Source: an uncultured Bacilli bacterium (GTDB taxonomy: Bacteria; Bacillota_I; Bacilli_A; RF39; UBA660). Taken from it: 64,000 bases of DNA. The stretch lies in assembly GCA_934102215.1 (NCBI GenBank), contig CAKOSH010000009.1, positions 16,651-80,650 of the forward strand, written 5' to 3'. A program made the position numbers and the translations under genes. Of the stretch, positions 54,392 through 62,538 are shown one piece after another (within the stretch, counting starts at the first letter, position 1; every line of letters begins with the position of its first letter). The notes under the pieces were generated by a model. That model made no database searches. It was not told where the DNA came from and saw only the letters and a list, made by a program, of their open reading frames with translations.

Positions 54392-55785
54392 AGTGTCTCC
54401 TTATCTGTATTTTGTACCATTAGTCCTCGTTTTATTAATTTCTTTTTACTTTTTATATTTAATTTAGGACTTATTGGTATCATAAATGGTTTACCAAATG
54501 ATTTAATACTACATAGGTTAGTTATTATAAATATGAATCCGAATAATACTCCAACTATACCTAGGAAAGATGCTAAAAACATAAGTGAATATCTATAAAA
54601 TCTTATAAATGATTGGAAGTCATAATAAACAAAGAATATAGAACTTATAGCAGTAACAGCGACTATTATTACCATTATAGGGGATACAACACCAGCATTA
54701 ACAGCGGCATCTCCGAGTAATAAAGCACCAAGTATTGAAAGAGAAGTACCTCTTGATGATGGCGTTAATGCATCTCCTTCATATAATAGTTCAAAAGTAA
54801 ACATTAAGATAAATGCTTCAATAAGTGCTGGAAAAGGAACACTAGCTCTTTGAAGAGAGAAATTTATAAGTAAACTTGTTGGTAATATTTGTTGGTCATA
54901 TGTAATAATCGCAAGATATATTGAAGGCATAAAAATAGTTATAAAGAGTGCTATTATTCTAATAATTTTAACAAATTTAATATATATAGTTTTTTGATAA
55001 TTATCTTCATCATTATAAAAATAATCTATAAAGAATGTGGGTATTATTAAAGCATTACATGAATTTTCAGATATAATACATATTTTTCCTTCTGTTAAAC
55101 TTTTACTTATAGTGTCTGGCTTTTCAGTTGACTTTATTGATGGAAATGTAGATTTATTTTCATTAGATATAAGACTTTTTATATAATATGTATCTAATAT
55201 TTTATCTGATTTAATACTTTCTATTTTAGTTATTGTTTCATCTAATAATTCTTTATCAACTATGTCATCTAAATAAAGAATACTTACTTTAGTTTTTGTT
55301 TTAGTACCAAGAGTAAGTTCTTTTATATGAAGTGAATCTGTTTTTAATCTTTTTCTTACAAGTCCTATATTTGTATTATAGTTTTCATTAAATGAATCTT
55401 TAGGACCTTTTATAGTAGGTTCACTTGATGGCTCATTAACGCCTCTATCAAGGCTCGCCTTTGTTTCAAATGCGATAGCTTCATTTTTATATATTAATAT
55501 AGTAAATCCATTATATAGATATTCTGTTATATCATTCTCTTTTATTTCTATAAAACTTATAGATGGTATATGATATTGTATATCATTTTTAAGATTAGAA
55601 ATTAGTTCATTTTTGATAAGACTTCTTTTAGATAAATAATCTAATATAAAATGATTAGTAAGTTCTGAAGAAGATACTGTTTGTATATTTATTATATATA
55701 ATTTCGATATGCCAAAAGTAACTTCTTTTATTTGAAGATCAGGAGCATATTCTTTCATTTTATAGAATTTATCAATATTTATCAT
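54388..55785 (-). CDS. gerAA: Spore germination receptor A subunit
   Basis: 465 residues: a soluble N-terminal domain with the GerAA pattern DRGVNEPSSEPTIKGPKD (about 135-152), then four or five membrane helices with APFPALIEAF-like PFPALIEAFILMFTFELLYE and LGDAAVNAGVVSPIMVI. The final part is basic. It senses or transmits the germinant signal in the spore inner membrane. The start has no Shine-Dalgarno site; a sigma-G-like promoter lies only a few bases before it. Confidence 0.9.
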   Translation of the reverse strand: MINIDKFYKMKEYAPDLQIKEVTFGISKLYIINIQTVSSSELTNHFILDYLSKRSLIKNELISNLKNDIQYHIPSISFIEIKENDITEYLYNGFTILIYKNEAIAFETKASLDRGVNEPSSEPTIKGPKDSFNENYNTNIGLVRKRLKTDSLHIKELTLGTKTKTKVSILYLDDIVDKELLDETITKIESIKSDKILDTYYIKSLISNENKSTFPSIKSTEKPDTISKSLTEGKICIISENSCNALIIPTFFIDYFYNDEDNYQKTIYIKFVKIIRIIALFITIFMPSIYLAIITYDQQILPTSLLINFSLQRASVPFPALIEAFILMFTFELLYEGDALTPSSRGTSLSILGALLLGDAAVNAGVVSPIMVIIVAVTAISSIFFVYYDFQSFIRFYRYSLMFLASFLGIVGVLFGFIFIITNLCSIKSFGKPFMIPISPKLNIKSKKKLIKRGLMVQNTDKETL

Positions 55786-55790
55786 ATTTA

Positions 55791-55820
55791 TATTATGAGT
55801 TTATATTTTGAATTTTATAC
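55791..55820 (-). promoter_or_regulatory. Sigma-G-like promoter of the gerA operon
   Basis: On the minus strand GTATA (55820-55816), 18-base spacer, CATAATA (55797-55791), close to the forespore sigma-G consensus. It lies five bases before the ATG, implying a very short or absent leader. Confidence 0.5.
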
Positions 55821-56150
55821 TTTTAGTCAAAATAGTTTGATATAAATTATATTTTATTATAATATTTTAAGTAATATTTTTCTTTAAAAATTAGATTATA
55901 TGAAAAATATGGTAAAGTGATTACTAGATAAGTTGATAATAAATGTAATGAAATTAAAGAAAGTATTGGTATATATGAATATTCAGTAAAACAATTACAT
56001 ATATAGGTGGAATAGGTGGAGATAAATCATAGTTTCCAAGAATTAGTGTTATATCTAATTACTATTTAAAATTAATATTGTTGTTAGTTTACTAGCGTTA
56101 ATAATAGTTATTAAAATTAAAAATAATTAGTTAGATAATTAGATAAAATA
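55821..56150. other. Gene-free stretch with decayed coding fragments
   Basis: No intact ORF. Short plus-strand fragments look coding-like (a piece EKYGKVITR before a stop, then NKCNEIKESIGIYEYSVKQL from about 55939, and a hydrophobic piece near 56066-56129), broken by stops and frame changes. I read it as a degraded small membrane-protein gene, but cannot name it. Confidence 0.35.
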
Positions 56151-56179
56151 AAACATGGATGATGTAGTCCATGTTTTTT
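56151..56179 (-). terminator. Terminator of the M48 protease gene
   Basis: AAACATGGA/TCCATGTTT 9-bp perfect stem; T run on both strands (TTTTATTTTA after the stem on the minus strand). Confidence 0.8.
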
Positions 56180-56185
56180 AAATAC

Positions 56186-57751
56186 TTATAATATTAAGAA
56201 TAATGAAAATATTGTTAATATTATATATAATACTTTTCTAAATGCGTAAGTCCATACTTTTTTAGTTTTATTATCAACTGTGTATTCATATATTTCTACA
56301 TATGGTACAGGATTTCTTCTATACCAGCCTTTAACAGTAACAATCTTATTAAAATATTGTTCACTTTTAAATAATGCGAATAATTTATTAACAAAATGAA
56401 TAGGTTGATTATAATCTAAAAATATAATACCAGTTTCATCTTTTATAACAAAGTCTTCATTAAATATACATCCTGGATTACCACGACCAATTATTTCACC
56501 CTTTAATATACAAGGTATTGATGTTATATTTGATACTTTAACTTCACCTAATAATTTTTCTACACTAGATTCAGTATATTTATTTCTATATCTTCTTTTA
56601 AATTTAATATATGAGAATATTGTCGTAAGTAATAAACTAAGTCCTACATATCTTAAACTAGCATTTTCATCTAAGTAAATAATAATTGTTATAATTAAGA
56701 ATATACTAGGTAAGAAATTAATTAATAATTCTAATATAAAATCATCAGCATAGCTTTCTGTTTTTTGTAAATCAAATACTATATATGGTTCTTGATTAAA
56801 TTCTTTTGATCTTTTAGAGATGTAAAGTAATCTTTTTGAAATAAGTGGGTGAGTAGAATTAAATTCTGCCCATTTTGCCCATGGATTCCACATTTCCCAT
56901 TTCATAGCATTTTTAATTTTAGATTTATTAACCATGCCATTCTCTATACAGCTAATAGACATTGCTTTTGATTCTTTAACATCACTTATACCAAGAGCAT
57001 TATTTTTTGATGCATTATGTTTACCAGTACTTTTACTAGTTGCAAGACCAAATCCAATTTTAACAAGTGCTTCTGCTAAAGAATTAGGATTTTTAGTTTC
57101 ATCAATAGAGAAGTTATCAGCGTAATATTCTCTTGTTCTTGATAACCATAATATTATATATTGAGATATTATATAAAGAACGTATGCGATTATAGAGATT
57201 ATTGCTCCAGCACTAGCGTTATCACTATCATCATTACTACTACCAGCAAATGTTTCATATATACCATAAAGTACTAAAGGTACTACTTGTACTGCTGTCA
57301 TGAATAACATATCATAATGAACTACATGACCAAGTTCATGAGCAACTACTGATTTTATTTCTTCTTCAGTAAGTAAATTAAATATTCCATCTGTTAAAAC
57401 TATCCTAGCATCATTTTTAGTTCTACCATATGTAAATGCATTAGGTGCTCCATCATGTATTCTTCCAATTCGTGGAAATTTCATGTTGTATTTATTACAT
57501 ATATTTGTAATAAATGTTTTTAAATACTCTGGAACTTCTTCATTAAAACTAGCCTTATAAAACCATTTCATAGTTAAATCAGTGAAGAATGGAGCAAGTA
57601 AGAATTGTAACATAAGAACAATTAAACTAATGACGATACCAACAATTACTTCACCACCAATTAAGTAAGTAGCTAATATTATAACTCCACCTAAAAGTCC
57701 ATATAAACAAGTTATTGTTAACATAGAAATTCCAAATAAACTTTTTTTCAT
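56186..57751 (-). CDS. M48-family (HtpX-like) zinc metalloprotease
   Basis: 521 residues: two N-terminal helices, HDGAPNAFTYGR, ILTDGIFNLLTEEEIKSVVAHELGHVVHYD with the HExxH zinc motif, two further helices and WLSRTREYYADNFS with the third-ligand glutamate. That is the HtpX layout, a membrane quality-control protease. Beyond residue 310 it carries two more helices, a soluble beta domain and a final helix not found in HtpX, so it is a longer relative of unknown specificity. Confidence 0.85.
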   Translation of the reverse strand: MKKSLFGISMLTITCLYGLLGGVIILATYLIGGEVIVGIVISLIVLMLQFLLAPFFTDLTMKWFYKASFNEEVPEYLKTFITNICNKYNMKFPRIGRIHDGAPNAFTYGRTKNDARIVLTDGIFNLLTEEEIKSVVAHELGHVVHYDMLFMTAVQVVPLVLYGIYETFAGSSNDDSDNASAGAIISIIAYVLYIISQYIILWLSRTREYYADNFSIDETKNPNSLAEALVKIGFGLATSKSTGKHNASKNNALGISDVKESKAMSISCIENGMVNKSKIKNAMKWEMWNPWAKWAEFNSTHPLISKRLLYISKRSKEFNQEPYIVFDLQKTESYADDFILELLINFLPSIFLIITIIIYLDENASLRYVGLSLLLTTIFSYIKFKRRYRNKYTESSVEKLLGEVKVSNITSIPCILKGEIIGRGNPGCIFNEDFVIKDETGIIFLDYNQPIHFVNKLFALFKSEQYFNKIVTVKGWYRRNPVPYVEIYEYTVDNKTKKVWTYAFRKVLYIILTIFSLFLIL

Positions 57752-57836
57752 CTTATCATATCCTTCCTTGCTATAATAATACCATATATTTTTTAGTATT
57801 TGAATATGTTAAATATTAAATAAAAGCAAATGGTAT

Positions 57837-57865
57837 TTGACATTTAGTATCAAATATGCTATATT
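57837..57865 (+). promoter_or_regulatory. Promoter of the leader peptide and ABC exporter
   Basis: Perfect TTGACA at 57837-57842, 17-base spacer, TATATT at 57860-57865. An inverted repeat ATTTGA/TCAAAT (57835-57840, 57850-57855) covers the -35 region and may be an operator. Confidence 0.75.
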
Positions 57866-57898
57866 TTATGTGAATTTAAAGAGAAAGGAGTGGAAGAA

Positions 57899-57991
57899 AT
57901 GAAGATTTTTAAATTTAATTTATATGTTTTTAGTGATAAGAGTTTTAACAAAGGAAGTGGGAATCTTCAATGTTTTCCACAATCCTTATAA
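57899..57991 (+). CDS. 30-residue leader peptide of an ABC exporter
   Basis: ATG at 57899 preceded by AAAGGAG eight bases away and by a consensus promoter; 30 codons to TAA at 57989-57991. The peptide begins MKIFKFNLYVF and ends NLQCFPQSL; it has no membrane segment. The RNA behind it can fold as mutually exclusive structures, so the role is more likely to report ribosome progress than to make a functional product. A secreted signal or RiPP precursor exported by the next gene is the alternative. Confidence 0.65.
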   Translation: MKIFKFNLYVFSDKSFNKGSGNLQCFPQSL

Positions 57992-58046
57992 CGTTTAATA
58001 ATTAATTAATTAATATGGCTACTCTTATCATGAGTAGTCTTTTTTT
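57933..58046 (+). promoter_or_regulatory. Transcription attenuator: antiterminator/terminator switch
   Basis: Terminator: GGCTACTC at 58017-58024 pairs with GAGTAGTC at 58032-58039, then T7. Antiterminator: TGATAAGAGT at 57934-57943, inside the leader ORF, is perfectly complementary to ACTCTTATCA at 58021-58030, the left arm and loop of the terminator. A third hairpin (57951-57987; GTGGGAA/TTTTCCAC and AAGGA/TCCTT) lies between. Ribosome position on the leader would choose the fold. Confidence 0.7.
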
Positions 58047-58057
58047 GGAGGTAAGAA

Positions 58058-59788
58058 ATGAAAGATTTAAAAGAATTTAAGCCTCTAATTAAGTTAATGA
58101 AAGATGAAAAGGGTAAACTTATCTTAGCAAGTGTAATAGTTATTATATGTGGTTTTTGTGAGATATTTACTGGTTATTTAAATGGTAAAAGTATTGAGTG
58201 TATTACAGAAATGAATATTAAATATGCACTTATATATATTGGTATATATTTTTTATTAGAGATTACTACAGATGGTATACTTTATTTAAAAGCTAAATCA
58301 ATATTATCAAAATTAGAAAGTGTACTTACAAGAAAATTAGAGTTTTATACATATCAAAAAGCTCTTAACTTACCAGCAGTAGCATTTGAAAAAATGTCTT
58401 CTGGTGAGATAATTAATCGTATAACAAATGATGCTAATACATTAAGTTTTGTATTTTTAAGATTATTAAATATGGTAACTGTTTTAGTTACATCATTTGT
58501 TGTGCTGATATACATATTTATAAATTCTTGGATTATAGGTTTAGAAATAATAGTTTGTATAATTATATTATATTTAATAATAAAGAAGTATAATCCAATA
58601 TTAGAAAAAATACATAAAGATAGAAAAAAGGAACAAGATAAGTTTATATCTTTAACTAATGAATCAATTAGAGGTATAAGAGAGATTAAAACATTAGGTG
58701 TTAAGAATAATTTAGTTAATAATGCAATTGAAATTGTAAAAAGAATATTTAATAAGTCAGCATATGAAATTGATACTAAGAAGAATTTTGATATAGGTAC
58801 AGGTTTTTTAAAATCAGTTCTTGAATGTGGTGTTATAGCTACAAGCATAATATTGTTATATTATAAACAAATTTCATTATCATTTTTAGTTTCTATGACA
58901 TATTACATTTATAGATTTACTTATTTAATAGAAGATATTAATGAGTTAACTCAAACATATCAAAAAGTAAAAGTATCTGTTTCAAGAGTTAATGATATTT
59001 TAGAAAATAGACTTTTTAAAGATGAAAAGTTTGGAGATAAAAAATTAGAAAATGTTAAAGGTGTTATTGAATTTAAAAATGTATCTTTTGCATATCCAGA
59101 TGAAGAAAATACTTTAAATGGATTTAATTTAACAATTAAGTCAAAAGAAAAAGTAGCAATAGTAGGGGCTTCAGGTCAAGGTAAAAGTACATTATTTAAC
59201 TTATTAACTAGAATATTTGATGTCAGTAGTGGAAAGATATTTATTGATAATGTTAACATTAAAGATTTAAAAGAAAGTGAACTTAGAAAAAATATATCTA
59301 TAATAAGACAAGAACCATTTATATTTAATAGAAGTATAAAAGAGAACTTCCTCATTGTAGATGAGAATCTTACTTTAGATGAGATTCGAAAGTATTGTAA
59401 GATGGCATACTTAGATGATTATATAATGAGCCTTCCTAAAGGTTATGATACAGTTTTAGGAGAAGGTGGTGTTAATCTATCAGGTGGTCAAAAACAAAGA
59501 TTATCTATTGCTAGAACTTTATCAAGAAATAGTAAAATAATATTATTTGATGAAGCAACTTCAGCACTTGATAACAATAGTCAAGATTATATAAAAAGAA
59601 CTATTGATAATTTAGTGTCAAATCATACAGTAGTTATTGTTGCTCATAGATTATCTACTATAATGGATGCTGATATAATACATGTAGTAGATCATGGTAA
59701 AGTAATAGCATCAGGTAAACATAATGAATTACTAAAAACATGTAATATGTATAAAAATCTATATAAAAATGAGTCTTTAAATTCATGA
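58058..59788 (+). CDS. ABC exporter half-transporter (MDR-like)
   Basis: 576 residues: six membrane helices (to about 300; FEKMSSGEIINRITNDANTL is the typical EAA-like coupling loop) and a C-terminal ATPase with Walker A GASGQGKSTLF, signature LSGGQKQRLSIA, Walker B KIILFDEATSALD and switch VAHRLST. Homodimer exporter of lipids, peptides or drugs. GGAGG precedes the start. The leader-peptide attenuator fits induction by ribosome-acting antibiotics, as in bmrCD-type loci, so drug efflux is the leading hypothesis. Confidence 0.85.
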   Translation: MKDLKEFKPLIKLMKDEKGKLILASVIVIICGFCEIFTGYLNGKSIECITEMNIKYALIYIGIYFLLEITTDGILYLKAKSILSKLESVLTRKLEFYTYQKALNLPAVAFEKMSSGEIINRITNDANTLSFVFLRLLNMVTVLVTSFVVLIYIFINSWIIGLEIIVCIIILYLIIKKYNPILEKIHKDRKKEQDKFISLTNESIRGIREIKTLGVKNNLVNNAIEIVKRIFNKSAYEIDTKKNFDIGTGFLKSVLECGVIATSIILLYYKQISLSFLVSMTYYIYRFTYLIEDINELTQTYQKVKVSVSRVNDILENRLFKDEKFGDKKLENVKGVIEFKNVSFAYPDEENTLNGFNLTIKSKEKVAIVGASGQGKSTLFNLLTRIFDVSSGKIFIDNVNIKDLKESELRKNISIIRQEPFIFNRSIKENFLIVDENLTLDEIRKYCKMAYLDDYIMSLPKGYDTVLGEGGVNLSGGQKQRLSIARTLSRNSKIILFDEATSALDNNSQDYIKRTIDNLVSNHTVVIVAHRLSTIMDADIIHVVDHGKVIASGKHNELLKTCNMYKNLYKNESLNS

Positions 59789-59816
59789 GAAACTATGTAA
59801 TGTAGTTTCTTTTTTA
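59789..59816 (+). terminator. Terminator of the ABC exporter gene
   Basis: GAAACTA/TAGTTTC stem directly behind the stop codon, followed by TTTTTTAA. Confidence 0.75.
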
Positions 59817-59853
59817 ATGGAATTTAGTTATAATAATTGTAAGTGGGGTGCTT

Positions 59854-60570
59854 ATGAAAAATAAAGAATATAATGTTTATATAGATGAATCAGGAGATGA
59901 AGGAATAAACAAAGGATCAAAATATTTTATTTTGACAGCCATAATTGTTGAAAAAGAAAAAGATTTAACTGTATCTAAAAGTGTTGATGATATTAAAACG
60001 AATTTAGAAATGAATATTAAATCCCAATTACATTGGAAATTGATAAATGGTTACCCAAATAAAAAAATGATAATGGAAACTATTAAAAACTTAGATATAA
60101 AGATAATAAATATTATTGTAGATACTAAATGCATTAAAATGATTCCTTCTAATAATATATATAACTTTTTTAGTGGTTATTTATATGAAAGAATTTGCTG
60201 GTACATGAATGAAAATAATGGAGTAGCAAATATTAATATAAGTTCAAGAGGAAATTTATCAAAAAAAGCACTTAGTGATTATTTAAATAGTAATAATCAC
60301 AAAAAATTTGAAATAGATAATTCTAAAATAAAAAGTATTAAAATAATACCAAATGAACGTAAAAAATTATTACAATTAGCAGATTGCTGTTGTAGTGCAT
60401 TATTTCAAGCATTAAAGTATAATAATGAAATACATTTTAACTATATAAAACAAATAAAAAACAAATTATATCGTAAAGGTAAGAATTTAATTAGCTATGG
60501 ATTAAAACTTGTTCCAAGTGATAGTGAATCAAAAGAAGTAAAAAAATTAATTGAGTTTTTATCAAAATAA
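59854..60570 (+). CDS. DUF3800 protein (RNase H-like fold)
   Basis: 238 residues from the ATG at 59854 (GGGG five bases upstream). VYIDESGDEG at the start, YFILTAIIVE, and the C-terminal QLADCCCSALFQAL match DUF3800, often found near mobile or defence genes and thought to be a nuclease-like fold (Asp-Glu near the N-terminus and a late Asp). Nothing next to it indicates a partner. Its stop codon lies in the 3' end of the small RNA on the other strand. Confidence 0.75.
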   Translation: MKNKEYNVYIDESGDEGINKGSKYFILTAIIVEKEKDLTVSKSVDDIKTNLEMNIKSQLHWKLINGYPNKKMIMETIKNLDIKIINIIVDTKCIKMIPSNNIYNFFSGYLYERICWYMNENNGVANINISSRGNLSKKALSDYLNSNNHKKFEIDNSKIKSIKIIPNERKKLLQLADCCCSALFQALKYNNEIHFNYIKQIKNKLYRKGKNLISYGLKLVPSDSESKEVKKLIEFLSK

Positions 60571-60666
60571 AAGTGAGCTTTCCCCTGACTGAAGGAACCC
60601 ACAAGGCAAGCTTGCTGGTGTGAATTAATCGCACCCTTCAGTATATCAGCGAACTACTCACTCACT
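60563..60666 (-). ncRNA. Stand-alone structured small RNA of unknown family
   Basis: On the minus strand a promoter at 60702-60673 starts a transcript near 60666. It is closed by an outer stem AGTGAG (60666-60661) / CTCACT (60577-60572), has an inner 8-bp stem ACTGAAGG/CCTTCAGT, and ends in TTTTATTTT, a terminator. The stretch is G+C-rich against its surroundings and has no ORF. It lacks the GGAA/GCAG signature of SRP RNA and is too short for 6S or tmRNA. No riboswitch class that I know fits, and no gene follows on that strand. Confidence 0.65.
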
Positions 60667-60672
60667 GGCAAT

Positions 60673-60702
60673 ATATTAACATAGTTAAACATATATTGTC
60701 AA
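60673..60702 (-). promoter_or_regulatory. Promoter of the small RNA
   Basis: On the minus strand a perfect TTGACA (60702-60697), 18-base spacer and TAATAT (60678-60673). Confidence 0.65.
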
Positions 60703-60802
60703 TTATAATTTATGAAATATCAAGAAAAAATGTTTGTATTATTTTATATAATATCTTTTATCAAATCTAGTTTATTAGCATATTCTATTATAGGAGGATG
60801 TC

Positions 60803-61342
60803 ATGTTTAATAATTATAAAGAGATTGTTACTAAAACAATCATTGGTAAAGGAAAGAAAGTATTTAAAAATGATTATGAAATAACTGTTGATAAAGATAT
60901 TAATAATGTACTTGGGTGTTGGGTTATTAATCATAACTTAAGAGGAAAAAAGGATGAAGATTATATCAAAATAAATGGTAGTTATGATATAAATATTTGG
61001 TATAGTTATGATAATAATACTAAAACAGATGTTGTAAGTAAGAAAATGTTTTATGAAGAAAAGGTTAAAGTAAAAGTACGTGAAAATACCGAACTTAATG
61101 ATGAATCAGAAATTATAATAAGAAGTCTTAAGAATCCAACATGTGTAGATGTTAGTAATGAAGATAAAACTATTAAATATACTATATCAAAAGAACTTGG
61201 TATTGAGATAGTAGGAGATGAAAAAATAAAAATTCCAGTTTCAAATAGTGAAGATGATTATGATATCATAGTTGATGAAAATGATATAAATAATGAGATT
61301 GATAAAAGTGTTGATACTAATTATTTAGTGAATAAACAGTGA
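60803..61342 (+). CDS. cotE: Spore outer-coat morphogenetic protein, CotE-like
   Basis: 179 residues closely patterned like Bacillus CotE: an N-terminal YKEIVTKTIIGKGKK, VLGCWVINHNLRGKK, INGSYDINIWYSYDNNTKT and KNPTCVDVS, then an acidic C-terminal tail (SEDDYDIIVDENDIN). CotE lays down the outer spore coat in Bacilli. GGAGG precedes the start. With the gerA operon 5 kb away it is the clearest sign that this lineage carries sporulation genes. Confidence 0.9.
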   Translation: MFNNYKEIVTKTIIGKGKKVFKNDYEITVDKDINNVLGCWVINHNLRGKKDEDYIKINGSYDINIWYSYDNNTKTDVVSKKMFYEEKVKVKVRENTELNDESEIIIRSLKNPTCVDVSNEDKTIKYTISKELGIEIVGDEKIKIPVSNSEDDYDIIVDENDINNEIDKSVDTNYLVNKQ

Positions 61343-61354
61343 AAACTGTTTTTT
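61335..61354 (+). terminator. Terminator over the cotE stop codon
   Basis: AACAGT-GAAA-ACTGTT-TTTT, tetraloop hairpin starting within the last codons. Confidence 0.75.
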
Positions 61355-61393
61355 AAATTATAAAAATGTGGTAATATGTATATGGTGAATGTA

Positions 61394-61888
61394 ATGAAAA
61401 AAATATTATTAATTTTAATTAGTTTTATAATGTTATTTATGTTAGGTGGATGTGGTGAAGTAGAAAAAGATGCCACTATATATGGTGTTAAATCTAAAGA
61501 TGATATTAAAGAAATAGTATATGCATATGATAATGAATTAAATATTACTAAAATTGCTAGTTCTATATCTTTTTGGACAGGTCTTAATTTTTATTTAGAA
61601 ACTAGTGAACCTAATGAAAACACTTTATATGTTAATTTTTTACCTAATTCTACATTTGTTAAAGGATTAAGTGATGATTATAAAAATAATAATTTTGAAT
61701 TTAAAGATAATGATGAAATGAGATTATTTATGTTAAATAGTTTAGCTTATACTATTCGTAAGAATATTAAAGAGTATGATGTTTATTTTACAGCTGATGG
61801 TAAAAGTATAAATGATTATTTAAAAATAGATGGAGTAGATTTTAGTGGTGCTTATAATAAAATAGAAAATGATTTAGTAGTTTACTAA
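61394..61888 (+). CDS. Lipoprotein with a GerMN-like domain
   Basis: 164 residues from the ATG at 61394 (GGTGA five bases before it); earlier in-frame ATGs give a poor signal start. Lipobox LGGCGEVE after a hydrophobic stretch marks a lipoprotein. The rest has the outline of a GerMN domain (NTLYVNFLPNST, then a long helix, then VYFTADGKSINDYL), as in spore germination/sporulation protein GerM. Its position next to cotE supports that, but similarity is weak. Confidence 0.55.
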   Translation: MKKILLILISFIMLFMLGGCGEVEKDATIYGVKSKDDIKEIVYAYDNELNITKIASSISFWTGLNFYLETSEPNENTLYVNFLPNSTFVKGLSDDYKNNNFEFKDNDEMRLFMLNSLAYTIRKNIKEYDVYFTADGKSINDYLKIDGVDFSGAYNKIENDLVVY

Positions 61889-61899
61889 AATCTTTTTTT
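61871..61899 (+). terminator. Terminator
   Basis: GATTTAGTA/TACTAAAATC with one bulge, overlapping the stop codon, then T7. Confidence 0.65.
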
Positions 61900-61936
61900 G
61901 TGGTATAATATATTTGTTTTTAGGAGGGGTTGAAGT

Positions 61937-62425
61937 ATGAAAAGTAAAAGTATTATTTCTTCTATATTAGCATTATTTACTGCTTTTAATGTAAGTGGAG
62001 GTGCTAAAAAGGTTAAATGTGATGAGACAGCTAAGCATTCTCACTTATATGAATGTACTATTGATGATGATGTAACAGTAGAAAAATATTTTAATAGTGA
62101 AAAAGTAAATGAAGAAGTTGGAGATTATGAATTTGATAGAACTAAATATTATAGTTTAAATGATACTAAACAAAAAAGTGTAGTTCTTAATGATTTAGCT
62201 TATATACCAGATAATTATGATTATTTAGATTATTTAATTGAAAATGGTTATAAAGATGTTAATGATAAATGGATATTTTATGCTATATTGTATGATGGTT
62301 CTGCTGTAAGTTGTGCTTTTGATACTGTTGAAGATGCAGAATCAACTGATTACAAATATTTTAAATTCGATGGTGATATTAATAGTATAGTTTATCATCA
62401 AAAAGGCAAGGCTTTGACAAGATAG
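61937..62425 (+). CDS. Unrecognised small secreted protein
   Basis: 162 residues: a signal-like start (SIISSILALFTAFNVSGGAKK) and an acidic, Tyr/Asp-rich outer part with four cysteines (KCDETAK, YECTIDD, VSCAFD). No family that I can name. It has TATAAT upstream and a strong GGAGGGG site. It is followed by a strong terminator and then the second lectin-head gene. Confidence 0.5.
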   Translation: MKSKSIISSILALFTAFNVSGGAKKVKCDETAKHSHLYECTIDDDVTVEKYFNSEKVNEEVGDYEFDRTKYYSLNDTKQKSVVLNDLAYIPDNYDYLDYLIENGYKDVNDKWIFYAILYDGSAVSCAFDTVEDAESTDYKYFKFDGDINSIVYHQKGKALTR

Positions 62426-62450
62426 ATTATTTCATTGATTTGTGTGTTTT

Positions 62451-62480
62451 GTTCGTATTGTTAAAATACGAACATTTTTT
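62451..62480 (+). terminator. Strong terminator before the lectin-head gene
   Basis: GTTCGTATT/AATACGAAC 9-bp perfect stem with a 5-base loop, followed by ATTTTTTC. It isolates the G-tract promoter from upstream reading. Confidence 0.85.
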
Positions 62481-62483
62481 CGC

Positions 62484-62511
62484 TTGCGGGGGGGGTAATT
62501 TATGCTATACT
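62484..62511 (+). promoter_or_regulatory. Promoter with G8 spacer tract (second copy)
   Basis: TTGCGG at 62484-62489, 16-base spacer, TATACT at 62506-62511; eight G at 62488-62495. It is nearly identical to the block at 1092-1119 through to the start codon. Confidence 0.6.
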
Positions 62512-62538
62512 TATTAACGAAAGTAGGGTAGATAAATT

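Noticed and set aside
60563..60666. SRP RNA, 6S RNA, tmRNA or a riboswitch
   Set aside because: No GGAA/GCAG SRP loop, too short for 6S or tmRNA, and no gene downstream on its strand for a riboswitch to control.
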